DNA of 64,000 nucleotides from contig JAMPXB010000017.1 in the NCBI GenBank assembly GCA_023701435.1, positions 1-64,000 of the forward strand, in the 5' to 3' direction. Under the pieces are notes generated by a model that was not told the DNA's origin, made no database searches, and was given only the letters and a program-made list of their open reading frames with translations. A program made the position numbers and the translations under genes. Source of the DNA: Bacteriovoracaceae bacterium. Its GTDB lineage: Bacteria > Bdellovibrionota > Bacteriovoracia > Bacteriovoracales > Bacteriovoracaceae. Below, one piece after another: positions 54,916 to 63,866 of the stretch. The stretch's first letter is position 1, and each line of letters opens with the position of its first letter.

Positions 54916-55445
54916 GGTAGCTTAGACGCCAGATCAGTGATTTCTTGAGAGATAAGCTCATCCGATAAAGGAACAGGTATCTGCCACGTTGGGATGAGCT
55001 TTAAAATCTTACTTAGGCAGACGGCCCGAATGGCGGGAACCATTTCTTGATCTTCAGCACATCTCTTAAAAAAATGCATGGCCGGAACTCGTTTGGCCGG
55101 ATCCTTTTCTGCTTCATCCTGAATAAGTCCAATCACACCTCCAGCTTCCTTAATCACTTCGGGTGTGTAATGAACGTCTTCCGCTGTTAGCTGCTGTAAA
55201 TCACCGATGGTGGGAAGTGTTTTAAACTTCTGATCCAGGATATCTTGAAACTCTGATTGGGCCAAACCATGTTCCGTCTCTGCCTTAGTCACGACCTGGT
55301 GGGAAGTCTTTATCGACTCCACCGCTGGCCCGAGATGAGTTTCAGGAGATGTGGTTATTGTTCCTCTTGGTGAACGAAAGAACTTTCCCCCTGCCCCCAC
55401 CCCAATGATGACTAACACAATTAAAAGAGTCGTAAATTTCTTCAT
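54912..55445 (-). CDS. Membrane-anchored partner protein 2 of the HExxH module
   Basis: This 177-residue homolog of the protein at 19207 shares N-terminal hydrophobic anchor, linker and C-terminal domain. The matches are LPTIGD, EDVHYTP, AEKDPAKR, C-x13-C in RCAEDQEMVPAIRAVC and a final LASKLP. It starts 2 nt after the stop of the copy-C HExxH gene, so the pair is co-translated. Co-occurrence in both loci makes it a dedicated partner rather than a chance neighbour. Its activity is unknown; a periplasmic chaperone or inhibitor is one possibility. Confidence 0.65.
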   Translation of the reverse strand: MKKFTTLLIVLVIIGVGAGGKFFRSPRGTITTSPETHLGPAVESIKTSHQVVTKAETEHGLAQSEFQDILDQKFKTLPTIGDLQQLTAEDVHYTPEVIKEAGGVIGLIQDEAEKDPAKRVPAMHFFKRCAEDQEMVPAIRAVCLSKILKLIPTWQIPVPLSDELISQEITDLASKLP

Positions 55446-55447
55446 TA

Positions 55448-56548
55448 TTATTTTCTTAAAGATCGATCCATCAATTGCGAAGACTCCTCTACCGAGACTT
55501 CTTTAAAGGTCCCTTCTGGCTTAGGATCTAATGTTTGAGCTGTCATCGGTGTTCTTAATTCTTTTAGTTGCTCTTCACAATCTTTTACTTTAGCTCTCAG
55601 CCGTTCGAGCTCTTTGATAGACATCTCTGCACCAGGGGGGTTATTTGCAAGGTAACCGACATAAAATTCAATCACTCTTTGATAAGTCGCGATCTCTGCT
55701 AAGATTTGCTCTTCTGTTTTAAGATGAGAGCGAAGAACCACTCGGGAAAAAGCATCCGCGACGCTTGCCTCTAATTTCGTCTTATCCTCATTACTACAAG
55801 TAAGGCAATTCTCTAGAAGATTCTTTGTGGCCACTGCTTCCAAACTATAAGCGCCATTACTTGAGGCCTCACAAGCATCATAACCAGATAAAGCATGACC
55901 TGGAGGACAAGCATTGTGAATAAAACCTGTATGTTCAGAATGACCATCTCCATGACGAGCTTCATGGAAAATTGTCCCCAGTCTTTTTATCTTATTCGCT
56001 TCAGAACTTGGTTCTGTGTTTATAAGTAGCCTTTCCAGGAAAAGCCCCTCACCCACCTGCAGAATTCCCACTCTTGGAGATGGAGCAAAAACCGTTTTAC
56101 CATTTAGTTTAATGCCAGTTAATTTCTTTTCTTGTTTTCCCATCACATAAAGTGATGCTCCCACATTGGACATAATCATAATACGAGCATACTTATTGGT
56201 ACTATTAACGAGCGATGGCGGAAGTGGTGTCGAAGGAAAAATATGACCTGTTTTTTTAACGATATATCGACCACGCATTTGATAAGACTCGCCAATAATG
56301 TACTTCACTCGATTATAGAGCCAGTTGTACATATTAGGGCCATCAACTTTGGAAAGTCCGGTCATGGACTGAAACTCAGAATCAACACTCTTTACCGGAT
56401 TACTATAAAGATAGCTAAAATCTTCTTTGAGTGTTCGCACCTGAATTGCAGGTATTGAAGAATCAAGTTCGATGCCACCAAAATTCTCTCCGGCAAGGGC
56501 CGAAAGTGATGTTGTTAGTGCCAAGGTTAAAGCAAGCGTTCTTTTCAT
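55448..56548 (-). CDS. Secreted HExxH metallopeptidase-like protein (copy C)
   Basis: The start at 56548 (AGGGAAGAC upstream) gives signal peptide MKRTLALTLALTTSLSALA and 366 residues. It carries HEARHGDGHSEH, CPPGH, ACEASSNG and NCLTC, the coiled coil near 285-335 and the shared tail P-E-G-T-F...S-L-R-K. It is more divergent than copies A and B, so the duplication that produced it is older. It is followed by partner 2. All three copies keep the zinc-type His/Glu residues and the Cys set, which argues for function. Confidence 0.75.
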   Translation of the reverse strand: MKRTLALTLALTTSLSALAGENFGGIELDSSIPAIQVRTLKEDFSYLYSNPVKSVDSEFQSMTGLSKVDGPNMYNWLYNRVKYIIGESYQMRGRYIVKKTGHIFPSTPLPPSLVNSTNKYARIMIMSNVGASLYVMGKQEKKLTGIKLNGKTVFAPSPRVGILQVGEGLFLERLLINTEPSSEANKIKRLGTIFHEARHGDGHSEHTGFIHNACPPGHALSGYDACEASSNGAYSLEAVATKNLLENCLTCSNEDKTKLEASVADAFSRVVLRSHLKTEEQILAEIATYQRVIEFYVGYLANNPPGAEMSIKELERLRAKVKDCEEQLKELRTPMTAQTLDPKPEGTFKEVSVEESSQLMDRSLRK

Positions 56549-56646
56549 AAGTCTTCCCTTTAGATAAGGGAACACATTAACAGATGGATGGAGCGCTAGA
56601 GATAAATTTTCCTTTTTATGTAATATTTATAGGTTTTTCTAAATAA

Positions 56647-57213
56647 TTAAAAATCCCCCACCGCACCTTCCAGAGAAGTTTTGATTTGATTGGAAGCGAC
56701 AATCGTATCCATGACATCAAACAGAGCATCGATGTTAAGTGTGAGCGATCCGTCAGCACTCACAACATAAACGCCATCAAACTTAATGGTCATATTATCA
56801 TCTGTGCTGAAAGTTCCAGCATTATTCATAAAAGTCACACTTGGTTTTGTCAGGCCATCGCAGTTTTTCTCAAGGTCAAACTCCACCCGTTCGTATTGCC
56901 CATGAGGAACGCTTACTGTAATGAGATTTGTTCCTCCAGGAGTAATGTCTATTTCTCCCAGGGTAAGTTCAAAGTTTTGTCCTCCGGGTAATGTTGAGTC
57001 AGGCTTAAAGCGCATGCGCTTAAAGCAAAATTTCACATTACTTACCGCTGCGTATGCCGATGGAATGAAACTTTCAGAGAGATGCTTTATGAATGCGAAA
57101 GGTTGTTGGTCTTCCATCCGCAAGGCCACATTCGATTGCTTGACCGGATTGCCAGTAGTCGTGGGCCCGCACCCTACAAGAAAAGCCATCATAAGAATAA
57201 GTACAAGTTTCAT
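56647..57213 (-). CDS. Predicted lipoprotein, DUF4382-like (second of a pair)
   Basis: The protein has 188 residues and lipobox L-V-G-C (Cys15 lipidated). The mature part begins with a hydrophobic spacer and then VSNVKFCFKRMRFK, GGTNLITVSVPHGQYERVEFDLEKNCDG, and strands of a beta-sandwich. It is paralogous to the lipoprotein at 58042. The start overlaps the regulator stop (ATGA). The family resembles DUF4382-type surface lipoproteins; the ligand is unknown. Confidence 0.65.
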   Translation of the reverse strand: MKLVLILMMAFLVGCGPTTTGNPVKQSNVALRMEDQQPFAFIKHLSESFIPSAYAAVSNVKFCFKRMRFKPDSTLPGGQNFELTLGEIDITPGGTNLITVSVPHGQYERVEFDLEKNCDGLTKPSVTFMNNAGTFSTDDNMTIKFDGVYVVSADGSLTLNIDALFDVMDTIVASNQIKTSLEGAVGDF

Positions 57214-58028
57214 AGTTTCTCCTTCTTCTCAGTCAGAGGAAAACCTAGCAGACTGATATGGAAGATTTCAGTTTCATTTTTAATATTCGAATTTAATCCG
57301 GCTATCCTTTCGAGAGTCTCATCGAGGATGCGCTTTAGTTCCGGCAATTTGTCTTTTGGCATGGCCATGGTATGTCCGAGGATGTGCCGGTCTTCCGATG
57401 ACACTTTATAAATTGATTCTACGGCCTTCTCTAAAATTTGTTGATGGAAATCAGAAAGGGAAAGCTTGTATATATCCCCTTTGCAATCCAGCAGACGAAA
57501 TTCACCAAATTTGGCCAGAAGTCGGTGCTTATTCAAAAACTCAAGTGATTTCCTAATCTCTTTTAGTGAAACTGTGAAAAGGAGGCGCTCCTGAATCCAC
57601 TCCGCATTTTCCTGAAAATCGGCCAATTGACTCATTTCCCTGATCGCAACGTTCCACCACTTTTTAAGATACTTATAGGTCAGGACTTCCCGTGAAGAAT
57701 GTTCCTGAAAGGCTTTAAACTTCGCAAGACTTTCCAGTGCTTCTTTTTTATTTTCAGGACCATCGAATTCAAGAACGATAAGATGCTTAAGCCACGAGAC
57801 CTCTTGTTCATTCCATCCCAAGGCACTGGCCCAAAGTCCAATGTTCTCTTCTGTCAGTTGACGTTTTCCTTGTCCGATTAGAGTAAGAAGGGTTGGTGAA
57901 ACATTGAGCTTTTTGGCGAGACTTCGAAGTGAGACCTTATTTTGCTTATACCAGCTAAAAAGGTCGGCCAGATAAACCCGTGAGTCCTGGTACTTAAAGA
58001 TGTCTGGTTTATCTGACCGAGTAATCAT
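57210..58028 (-). CDS. TIGR02147-family regulator-like protein
   Basis: The protein has 272 residues. Residues about 10-65 are an XRE-like HTH (FSWYKQNKVSLRSLAKKLNVS, LTLIGQGKRQLTEEN). The remainder is the helical TIGR02147/DUF4423 domain (WNVAIREM, FLNKHRLL, HILGHTMAMPKD). Such proteins occur in several copies in Bdellovibrio and Fibrobacter and often lie near predicted lipoproteins. Here it is embedded between two paralogous lipoproteins in one transcript, which suggests it senses or controls them. Confidence 0.8.
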   Translation of the reverse strand: MITRSDKPDIFKYQDSRVYLADLFSWYKQNKVSLRSLAKKLNVSPTLLTLIGQGKRQLTEENIGLWASALGWNEQEVSWLKHLIVLEFDGPENKKEALESLAKFKAFQEHSSREVLTYKYLKKWWNVAIREMSQLADFQENAEWIQERLLFTVSLKEIRKSLEFLNKHRLLAKFGEFRLLDCKGDIYKLSLSDFHQQILEKAVESIYKVSSEDRHILGHTMAMPKDKLPELKRILDETLERIAGLNSNIKNETEIFHISLLGFPLTEKKEKL

Positions 58029-58041
58029 TTATTCTTCCGTT

Positions 58042-58617
58042 TTATAGTGAGCCACTTATGCTTTCAAGAGCGTCTTTCAAGTCACCGACTCCATTGTAGG
58101 CATTTGCTCCATTAAGGATATCCTGCACTCCAAGGACCAGCGATTCTGAACCATCCACGATGAAAGTTCCTTCAAACTTAATCGTAATTCGGGAGTTCGT
58201 GTTGTAAACACCAAAGTCATTTGTAAGACTTGCACTACTGCCGTTACAGTCAGATTCAAGATCAAATTCAATTCGATAATAGGTTCCTGCAGGAACGGAA
58301 ACATTTCCCAGGGAAGTTCCCGCATCTGAAAGTGTCACAAGTCCTAGCATGAGATCAATATTGTCATTAGAAGTTTCTGCTGTTGAAACATCATTAATAT
58401 CTTTTTTAAAGCGAAGACGTTTAAAGCAAACAGTAAGATCGGAGACCGCTGCGTGCGCTTTAGGAATAATAAGATCGGAAAGCGAGGCGGTAGTATAGCC
58501 TCCGAGCTGCATTGAAACCGGATAAGACTGTATGGATGAAACCGGTGAAGAATCATCATTTGACTGACAGGCGATTAAATTGACTAACATCAGAGAAGTA
58601 AGCAGCAAATGTTTCAT
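58042..58617 (-). CDS. Predicted lipoprotein, DUF4382-like (first of a pair)
   Basis: The product has 191 residues with a lipobox L-I-A-C after MKHLLLTSLMLVN (Cys17). The mature protein shares VSDLTVCFKRLRFKK, GNVSVPAGTYYRIEFDLESDCNG and the later ITIKFEGTFIVDGSESL with the protein at 56647. The two are clear paralogs with a common beta fold and a conserved Cys pair. It is the first gene of the lipoprotein-regulator-lipoprotein operon, 13 nt before the regulator. Confidence 0.65.
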   Translation of the reverse strand: MKHLLLTSLMLVNLIACQSNDDSSPVSSIQSYPVSMQLGGYTTASLSDLIIPKAHAAVSDLTVCFKRLRFKKDINDVSTAETSNDNIDLMLGLVTLSDAGTSLGNVSVPAGTYYRIEFDLESDCNGSSASLTNDFGVYNTNSRITIKFEGTFIVDGSESLVLGVQDILNGANAYNGVGDLKDALESISGSL

Positions 58618-58765
58618 GGTATCTCCTTCGTTGGGACTTCGTTATGAAGTCTTACCTGATACCAAGTATACCGCACTGAACCAAAAACAACAGCAACGTT
58701 CAAGTATTATGTAAACACATTTCAGAAACTTTACTTAAAAATCAATCACTTAAAGATACACCAAT

Positions 58766-59923
58766 TTACTTCAACTGACTTTTTTGTAAACATTTTTCAT
58801 CTCTCGCATCTCGTGGCATACGTACTGTAAAGGTAGTACCATTCTTGGCATCGCTATTTACCTCCACCGTTCCTCTGTGAGCTTCAGCTATACCTTTGAC
58901 GAGGGTTAAACCAATTCCCCAACCTGTTTGCGCGGTCCTGCCAGCTGTTTTTGAACGGTGGTAATGATTAAAGAGCATTTTTTGTTCGTCTTCTGGAATG
59001 GGGTGACCGAAGTTGTGAACAGAAATTTCTACCCATTCATCAGTGGCATTTAGGGTAATGGTTACATCAGATTGGGATTCACCATATTTAATAGCATTGT
59101 TGGCGAGATTCTCAAGCAAACGTAGGATGGCTTTGCTGTCCCAATAACCATTTATTTCGTCCACTTTATTTTCGAATTTAAATCTCTTGTCGTGTATTTT
59201 TTCTAGTCCAGCAATTCCATCCTGAACAATGAGATCGAGTCTACAAAATTGAATTGATATAGGAAGTCCCTTCCCGGCTTTAATGCGATTTGCATCCAAT
59301 AGATCCCGAATCATGTCATCGGCCCGTTCCACATTACTCATGATGAGATCGGGCAAAGACTTAACCATTTCTGGAAGATTAGCTTTACGCTTAAGCATTT
59401 GTGCCGCGGACTTGATAACTGTCATGGGTGTGCGCAGGTCATGAGAGAGCGTAGAAATAAAGATTTCCCGAAGATCTCTCTCCATCTCTAACTCAAGTTT
59501 GGTGGCTTCTAATTTTTTTCGAGTGAGGACACGCGCAGTCACTTCCCGTGGTGTGGCAATAATACGAAAAGGTTCATCGTCACCAAAACTTATCCGGGAG
59601 AATGTAGTATCGAAGTAACGCTCCTCTAATTGATTCGTATTTGGATTATGGATTCGTGCCAAGCCCTCATAGGAAATATAATGTTCACCAGTCTCATAAA
59701 CCCCTTTAAGGATTTGTGGAAAGGGTGATTCTTTTAATTCCGGCACGGCCGTTAGAAAGGTTCGGCCTAGAAGCTCACGTGCAGGATAAATGGCGCGATA
59801 TTTATCATTACACATTTCGATAATAAACTCTGGTCCTTTAAAGATAACCAAAGGAGATTCAGCTCCATAAAAAAATGCTTCAAACTTTTTCTTTTCTGCT
59901 TTGAGTAAAAGCTCTGTCGACAT
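58766..59923 (-). CDS. PAS sensor histidine kinase
   Basis: The ATG at 59923 is preferred over the upstream TTG; the product has 385 residues. The PAS domain covers about 15-135 (PLVIFKGPEFIIEMCNDKY, RIIATPREVTARV). HisKA is STLSHDLRTPMTVIK with the phosphorylated His. HATPase has LLENLANNAIKYGE (N box) and TGWGIGLTLVKGI (G2). No membrane segment, so it is cytoplasmic. No response regulator lies nearby. It is divergent from the large kinase at 60119. Confidence 0.88.
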   Translation of the reverse strand: MSTELLLKAEKKKFEAFFYGAESPLVIFKGPEFIIEMCNDKYRAIYPARELLGRTFLTAVPELKESPFPQILKGVYETGEHYISYEGLARIHNPNTNQLEERYFDTTFSRISFGDDEPFRIIATPREVTARVLTRKKLEATKLELEMERDLREIFISTLSHDLRTPMTVIKSAAQMLKRKANLPEMVKSLPDLIMSNVERADDMIRDLLDANRIKAGKGLPISIQFCRLDLIVQDGIAGLEKIHDKRFKFENKVDEINGYWDSKAILRLLENLANNAIKYGESQSDVTITLNATDEWVEISVHNFGHPIPEDEQKMLFNHYHRSKTAGRTAQTGWGIGLTLVKGIAEAHRGTVEVNSDAKNGTTFTVRMPRDARDEKCLQKSQLK

Positions 59924-60118
59924 TTGTATACTCGCCAAAAATGTTTCTTGCTCGTTTTATATCTTGATTGTTTGCTGCATTCAATAGAATCAGTGAATCT
60001 ATTTTTTACAGCAAGCAGTCGCATAGAATTTCTCTTCTTCATCCCCGTTCATTGACCAAATAAATTTGGGGTGTAATCTGAGTCAGGACTTACCAATCAG
60101 ATTTCAGCAGGAGCAAAA

Positions 60119-63100
60119 ATGTTGAACCAATGGTTAGTTTTCTGTAATCGTTTTTCGGTAGCAACTTCTTTTCTTACCATGATTTTATCATTAAGTATCT
60201 TATTATCCTGGTATTTAGGTTCAGGCTTCATTCCGCGTTTTGTTAAAGGCTTTCCCTATATGGTTCCCAATACTGCTGCCGGTATTTTTCTTTGTGCACT
60301 TGTTCTTTTTACCCAACAAATGATCCGTCCATCCATGATGAAACGGTACTTAAGGATTTCTGTTGGAATGTTTCTTATATTCATAGCCACGACCTCATTC
60401 CTGGAGTTTTTCTTTGAAAAACCATTAGTCATCAACCGTTTGCTTTTTTATCTTTTTTCAAGGGATGGAGAATCCTTTGTGGGTGAGCAATCATTATTAC
60501 CTGCTCCCAACGTTTTAATTGCTTTTATCCTGCTCGGCTTTTCACTGCTTTTTTTTCATTCCAAGGTACTAGTCTCGCAAGTGCTCGCCTTACTGACATT
60601 CTCAATCGCTGCTTTGGCAATGACTGGTCAGGCCTATCGAATTACTCAAATCTATTATTTCCAGGGAACCACTTATATTTCAGGAATTGCTATCCCTACT
60701 TCTATCAGCATCATTCTGCTTTCACTAAGTATTATTACCCAACATCCTGAACAGGGAATTATTAGATTTCTTAGCCGACAGTCTCCATCAGCTGAACTGC
60801 TTCGACGCTTTTCACTGGCCATGATTATCACTCCTCTCATCTTTGGAATTGTTACTCTTGCAGGCGAAGGTAAAAGTACTCAGGAACTGATGCAGATCCT
60901 CACCACTGTAAATCTGATCATGCTAACTGGTTTTGCAGCCGTCGTAATCAGCAGCGCTCGGGTGCTGGATCAATTGGATTTGATAAGAACCAAAGCCGAA
61001 GAAGAATTACGGCAGGAAAGGCAAGCTTTGGCAGAAGCTCAGCGGGTAGCGCAAGTAGGAAGTTGGGAAATTCTCTTAAAAGAAAATAAAGTTACCTGGT
61101 CAGAGGAAGTCTTCCGAATTTTTGGTTTACCTAAATCGGATAGCGCTATGTCCTTTGAGAATTTTCTGGCGATGGTTCATCCTGAAGATAGAAAGAATGT
61201 AGATGAATCGGTCAAGAAGGCCATTGAGGGCAAGGAAAACTATTCCATAGATCACAGAGTCACTCGCTTAAATGGAGAGGTCCTTTTTGTCCATGAAGAA
61301 GCCGTGGTCATTCTGGGAGAAGACGGCCATCCACTCCGGATGCTTGGGACGGTCCATAACATTACAGAAAGAAAAAAAGCAGAGGAACTTCTTATTCAAA
61401 AAGAAAAACTCTTAAACCAGGTCTTTGATATCTTGCCGGTGGGCATTTGGCTTACAGATATGAATGGTAATATCTATCGCGGCAACGAGGCCAGCAGACG
61501 AATCTGGGCCGGGGCGCACTATGTAGGTCCTGAAGATTTTGGTGTGTATCGGGCCTGGTGGGTAGAAACGGGAAAAGAAATTGCTCCCCATGAATGGGCT
61601 GCTTATCGTGCCATCAAGTTCGGACAAACATCCATAGGGGAGCTGATACGCATCCAATGTTTTGATGGAAGCCAAAAAATCATCATAAATTCTTCTGTCC
61701 CTCTCAGGGGAGCCGATGGGGCAATTCAAGGGGCCATTATCGTAAATGAAGACGTTACTGAAAGTCGGGAAGCTCAACAAAAAGCGGAGGAAGCTGCACA
61801 AAGAGTTCAAGAATTTCTGGAGAATGCTGTTGATTCAGTGATTACCACCAATGAAGAAGGGAAAATAACTTTTGCCAACAAGCAGGTAGAGATATGTTTT
61901 GGTTATAATAAAGAAGAACTCATTGGACAAAACTTTCAGATGTTAATTCCTGAGAGATTTCAACTCGAAGAAAAGAATGCTCTCTCTCCCTTTAAAATTG
62001 GCAATAAGACAAGATTCGAACATAGCATCTTTGCCAGAAGAAAAAATGGTACCGAATTTCCTGTTGAAGTTTCATATAACCCGGCTCGAACGAAACAGGG
62101 ATATTATGTAACATCAATTATTCGTGATATTTCGGACAGAAAGAACTTTGAAGAAAAACAGGATTTTTTAAATACTGTCAGTCAGGAATTAAGTGAATCG
62201 ATTGATTTCGAGACGACTCTCCAGCGGACAATAGACATGGTAGTGCCCAAACTTTCCGACTGGTGCCTGATTCATATCCTGGATGCCAATCAAACCAGAC
62301 CTGAATTGAGAGTGGTCAGACATGCAGATCGCAATCAGCAAAATACACTCGAAATGATGGTGAAAACTAATTATTATGAGGAAATTTCACCTATTGGAAT
62401 TATGCGAGTCATTCGTAACGGACTCACACTGCTGGTGCCATCTATTCCCGAAATCACCGGCAATAATGCCGACCCATTAAAACTCAGGTCTTACATAATT
62501 GTTCCCCTCAAAGCACGGGGAGAAGTTCATGGAACCATGGTCCTTGCTCAAGGCCATTCAGGTAGAAATATTTCATATCAAGATCGTCCTCTGATCGAGG
62601 ATCTGGCCCAGCGTGTGGCACTGGCACTGGATAATGCCAAACTTTACTCCGAAGCAGTTAACGCAATCAAAGACCGTGAAGACGTACTCTCTATTGTTTC
62701 ACATGATTTGAAAAATCCTCTTCATGCAATCAAATTATCTTCCCAGTTGCTAAGAAAGCACTTAGAAAAAAGACCTGAAGATGAATCACTTATGAAGTTC
62801 ATTTCGGCAATTGGCCATGCAACCAATTCGATGAGTAGTCTTATTCATAATCTTCTGGACATTGGGAAAATCGAAGCGGGAAATTTTAGTATAAAACCTC
62901 AAAGCACACAGCTTGATGTGATAAAAAAATCGGTTAAGGAACTCTTACTGCCCTTGGCACGTGATAAAGATATCCATCTGACATTTGAACCAGAAGACAT
63001 TAATTTTGAAATCATCTGTGACCCAGATCGAGTATTGCAAATATTCTCCAATCTCATTGGCAATGCCATTAAATTCACTCCCGAGGGAGGCCAAATCATT

Positions 63101-63415
63101 GTTCGACTAGAACATAGGCATCATGATTTATGGGTGTGTATTGAAGATAATGGTCCTGGCATATCATCAGATATGCTGAATATGGTTTTTAAGCGTTACT
63201 GGCAGGCCCAGGAAACCTCCAGCAAAGGCAGTGGTCTGGGTCTTTACATTACAAAAGGTATTATCGAGGCCCATGGTGGAAAGATCTGGGTGGAAAGTGA
63301 AAAAGGTAAGGGATCAAAGTTCTATTTCACTCTTCCTGAAACCCCATTTCATTTGACATTGGGGAGTCAGAAAGAGGAAATATCATTTAGGGATAGCGAT
63401 TCAACAATTCATTAA
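60119..63415 (+). CDS. Large membrane PAS-PAS-PAS-GAF histidine kinase
   Basis: The protein has 1098 residues with AGGAG before the ATG. Residues about 10-290 have seven or eight hydrophobic segments (sensor membrane domain). A coiled coil near 295-320 leads to PAS1 (VGSWEILLKENKVTWS), PAS2 (VFDILPVGIWLTDMNG) and PAS3 (VDSVITTNEEGKITFAN). GAF follows near 690-845, HisKA at VSHDLKNPLHAIKLSSQ and HATPase (NLIGNAIKFTPEGG, DNGPGISSDM, KGSGLGLYITKGI). Catalytic motifs are intact. No receiver domain and no adjacent response regulator. Confidence 0.9.
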   Translation: MLNQWLVFCNRFSVATSFLTMILSLSILLSWYLGSGFIPRFVKGFPYMVPNTAAGIFLCALVLFTQQMIRPSMMKRYLRISVGMFLIFIATTSFLEFFFEKPLVINRLLFYLFSRDGESFVGEQSLLPAPNVLIAFILLGFSLLFFHSKVLVSQVLALLTFSIAALAMTGQAYRITQIYYFQGTTYISGIAIPTSISIILLSLSIITQHPEQGIIRFLSRQSPSAELLRRFSLAMIITPLIFGIVTLAGEGKSTQELMQILTTVNLIMLTGFAAVVISSARVLDQLDLIRTKAEEELRQERQALAEAQRVAQVGSWEILLKENKVTWSEEVFRIFGLPKSDSAMSFENFLAMVHPEDRKNVDESVKKAIEGKENYSIDHRVTRLNGEVLFVHEEAVVILGEDGHPLRMLGTVHNITERKKAEELLIQKEKLLNQVFDILPVGIWLTDMNGNIYRGNEASRRIWAGAHYVGPEDFGVYRAWWVETGKEIAPHEWAAYRAIKFGQTSIGELIRIQCFDGSQKIIINSSVPLRGADGAIQGAIIVNEDVTESREAQQKAEEAAQRVQEFLENAVDSVITTNEEGKITFANKQVEICFGYNKEELIGQNFQMLIPERFQLEEKNALSPFKIGNKTRFEHSIFARRKNGTEFPVEVSYNPARTKQGYYVTSIIRDISDRKNFEEKQDFLNTVSQELSESIDFETTLQRTIDMVVPKLSDWCLIHILDANQTRPELRVVRHADRNQQNTLEMMVKTNYYEEISPIGIMRVIRNGLTLLVPSIPEITGNNADPLKLRSYIIVPLKARGEVHGTMVLAQGHSGRNISYQDRPLIEDLAQRVALALDNAKLYSEAVNAIKDREDVLSIVSHDLKNPLHAIKLSSQLLRKHLEKRPEDESLMKFISAIGHATNSMSSLIHNLLDIGKIEAGNFSIKPQSTQLDVIKKSVKELLLPLARDKDIHLTFEPEDINFEIICDPDRVLQIFSNLIGNAIKFTPEGGQIIVRLEHRHHDLWVCIEDNGPGISSDMLNMVFKRYWQAQETSSKGSGLGLYITKGIIEAHGGKIWVESEKGKGSKFYFTLPETPFHLTLGSQKEEISFRDSDSTIH

Positions 63416-63416
63416 G

Positions 63417-63785
63417 TTACTTTAGTTTCTCAAAATTCATTTCTGCTTCCATTTCATAGAGAGAACTGTATACGTTGGCAGAAAACATATTAAAATTCTT
63501 AACATTACTTAAATCAATTTTTTGAACAAAACTTGCACCATTGTCACAAGTCACTTTTGAATTAAGAATATCGTTCTTTAAAGTGGCCTTTCCTTTACAT
63601 TCAATTCTTCCATAAGGAGACTGCTCCGTTAAGCCGACAGCACCTTGGGCCGAAATTGTAACGATGTTCATGACTGGAAGGTCAGGATGAGTGATTTTAT
63701 AGCTACCTGCTAGATCTTTCAAAGTTGCAGCCCCTGCAACTGTAGAAAGAGAAGCGAAAGCAATGACGAACAATGTCTTTTTCAT
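63417..63785 (-). CDS. Small exported protein of unknown function
   Basis: The product has 122 residues with signal peptide MKKTLFVIAFASLSTVAGA. The mature part is beta-rich with one cysteine pair (RIECKGK, KVTCDNG). The ATG is preceded by AAGGGG at a proper distance. It ends 2 nt from the converging kinase stop. No family is recognised with confidence. Confidence 0.65.
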   Translation of the reverse strand: MKKTLFVIAFASLSTVAGAATLKDLAGSYKITHPDLPVMNIVTISAQGAVGLTEQSPYGRIECKGKATLKNDILNSKVTCDNGASFVQKIDLSNVKNFNMFSANVYSSLYEMEAEMNFEKLK

Positions 63786-63866
63786 ATGGTGCCCCTTAGA
63801 TTAGTTTAATTAAACCGAGGCCACCATACTCCAAAATCGGTCTTCGCTGTTAATGCCCTATAAAAA

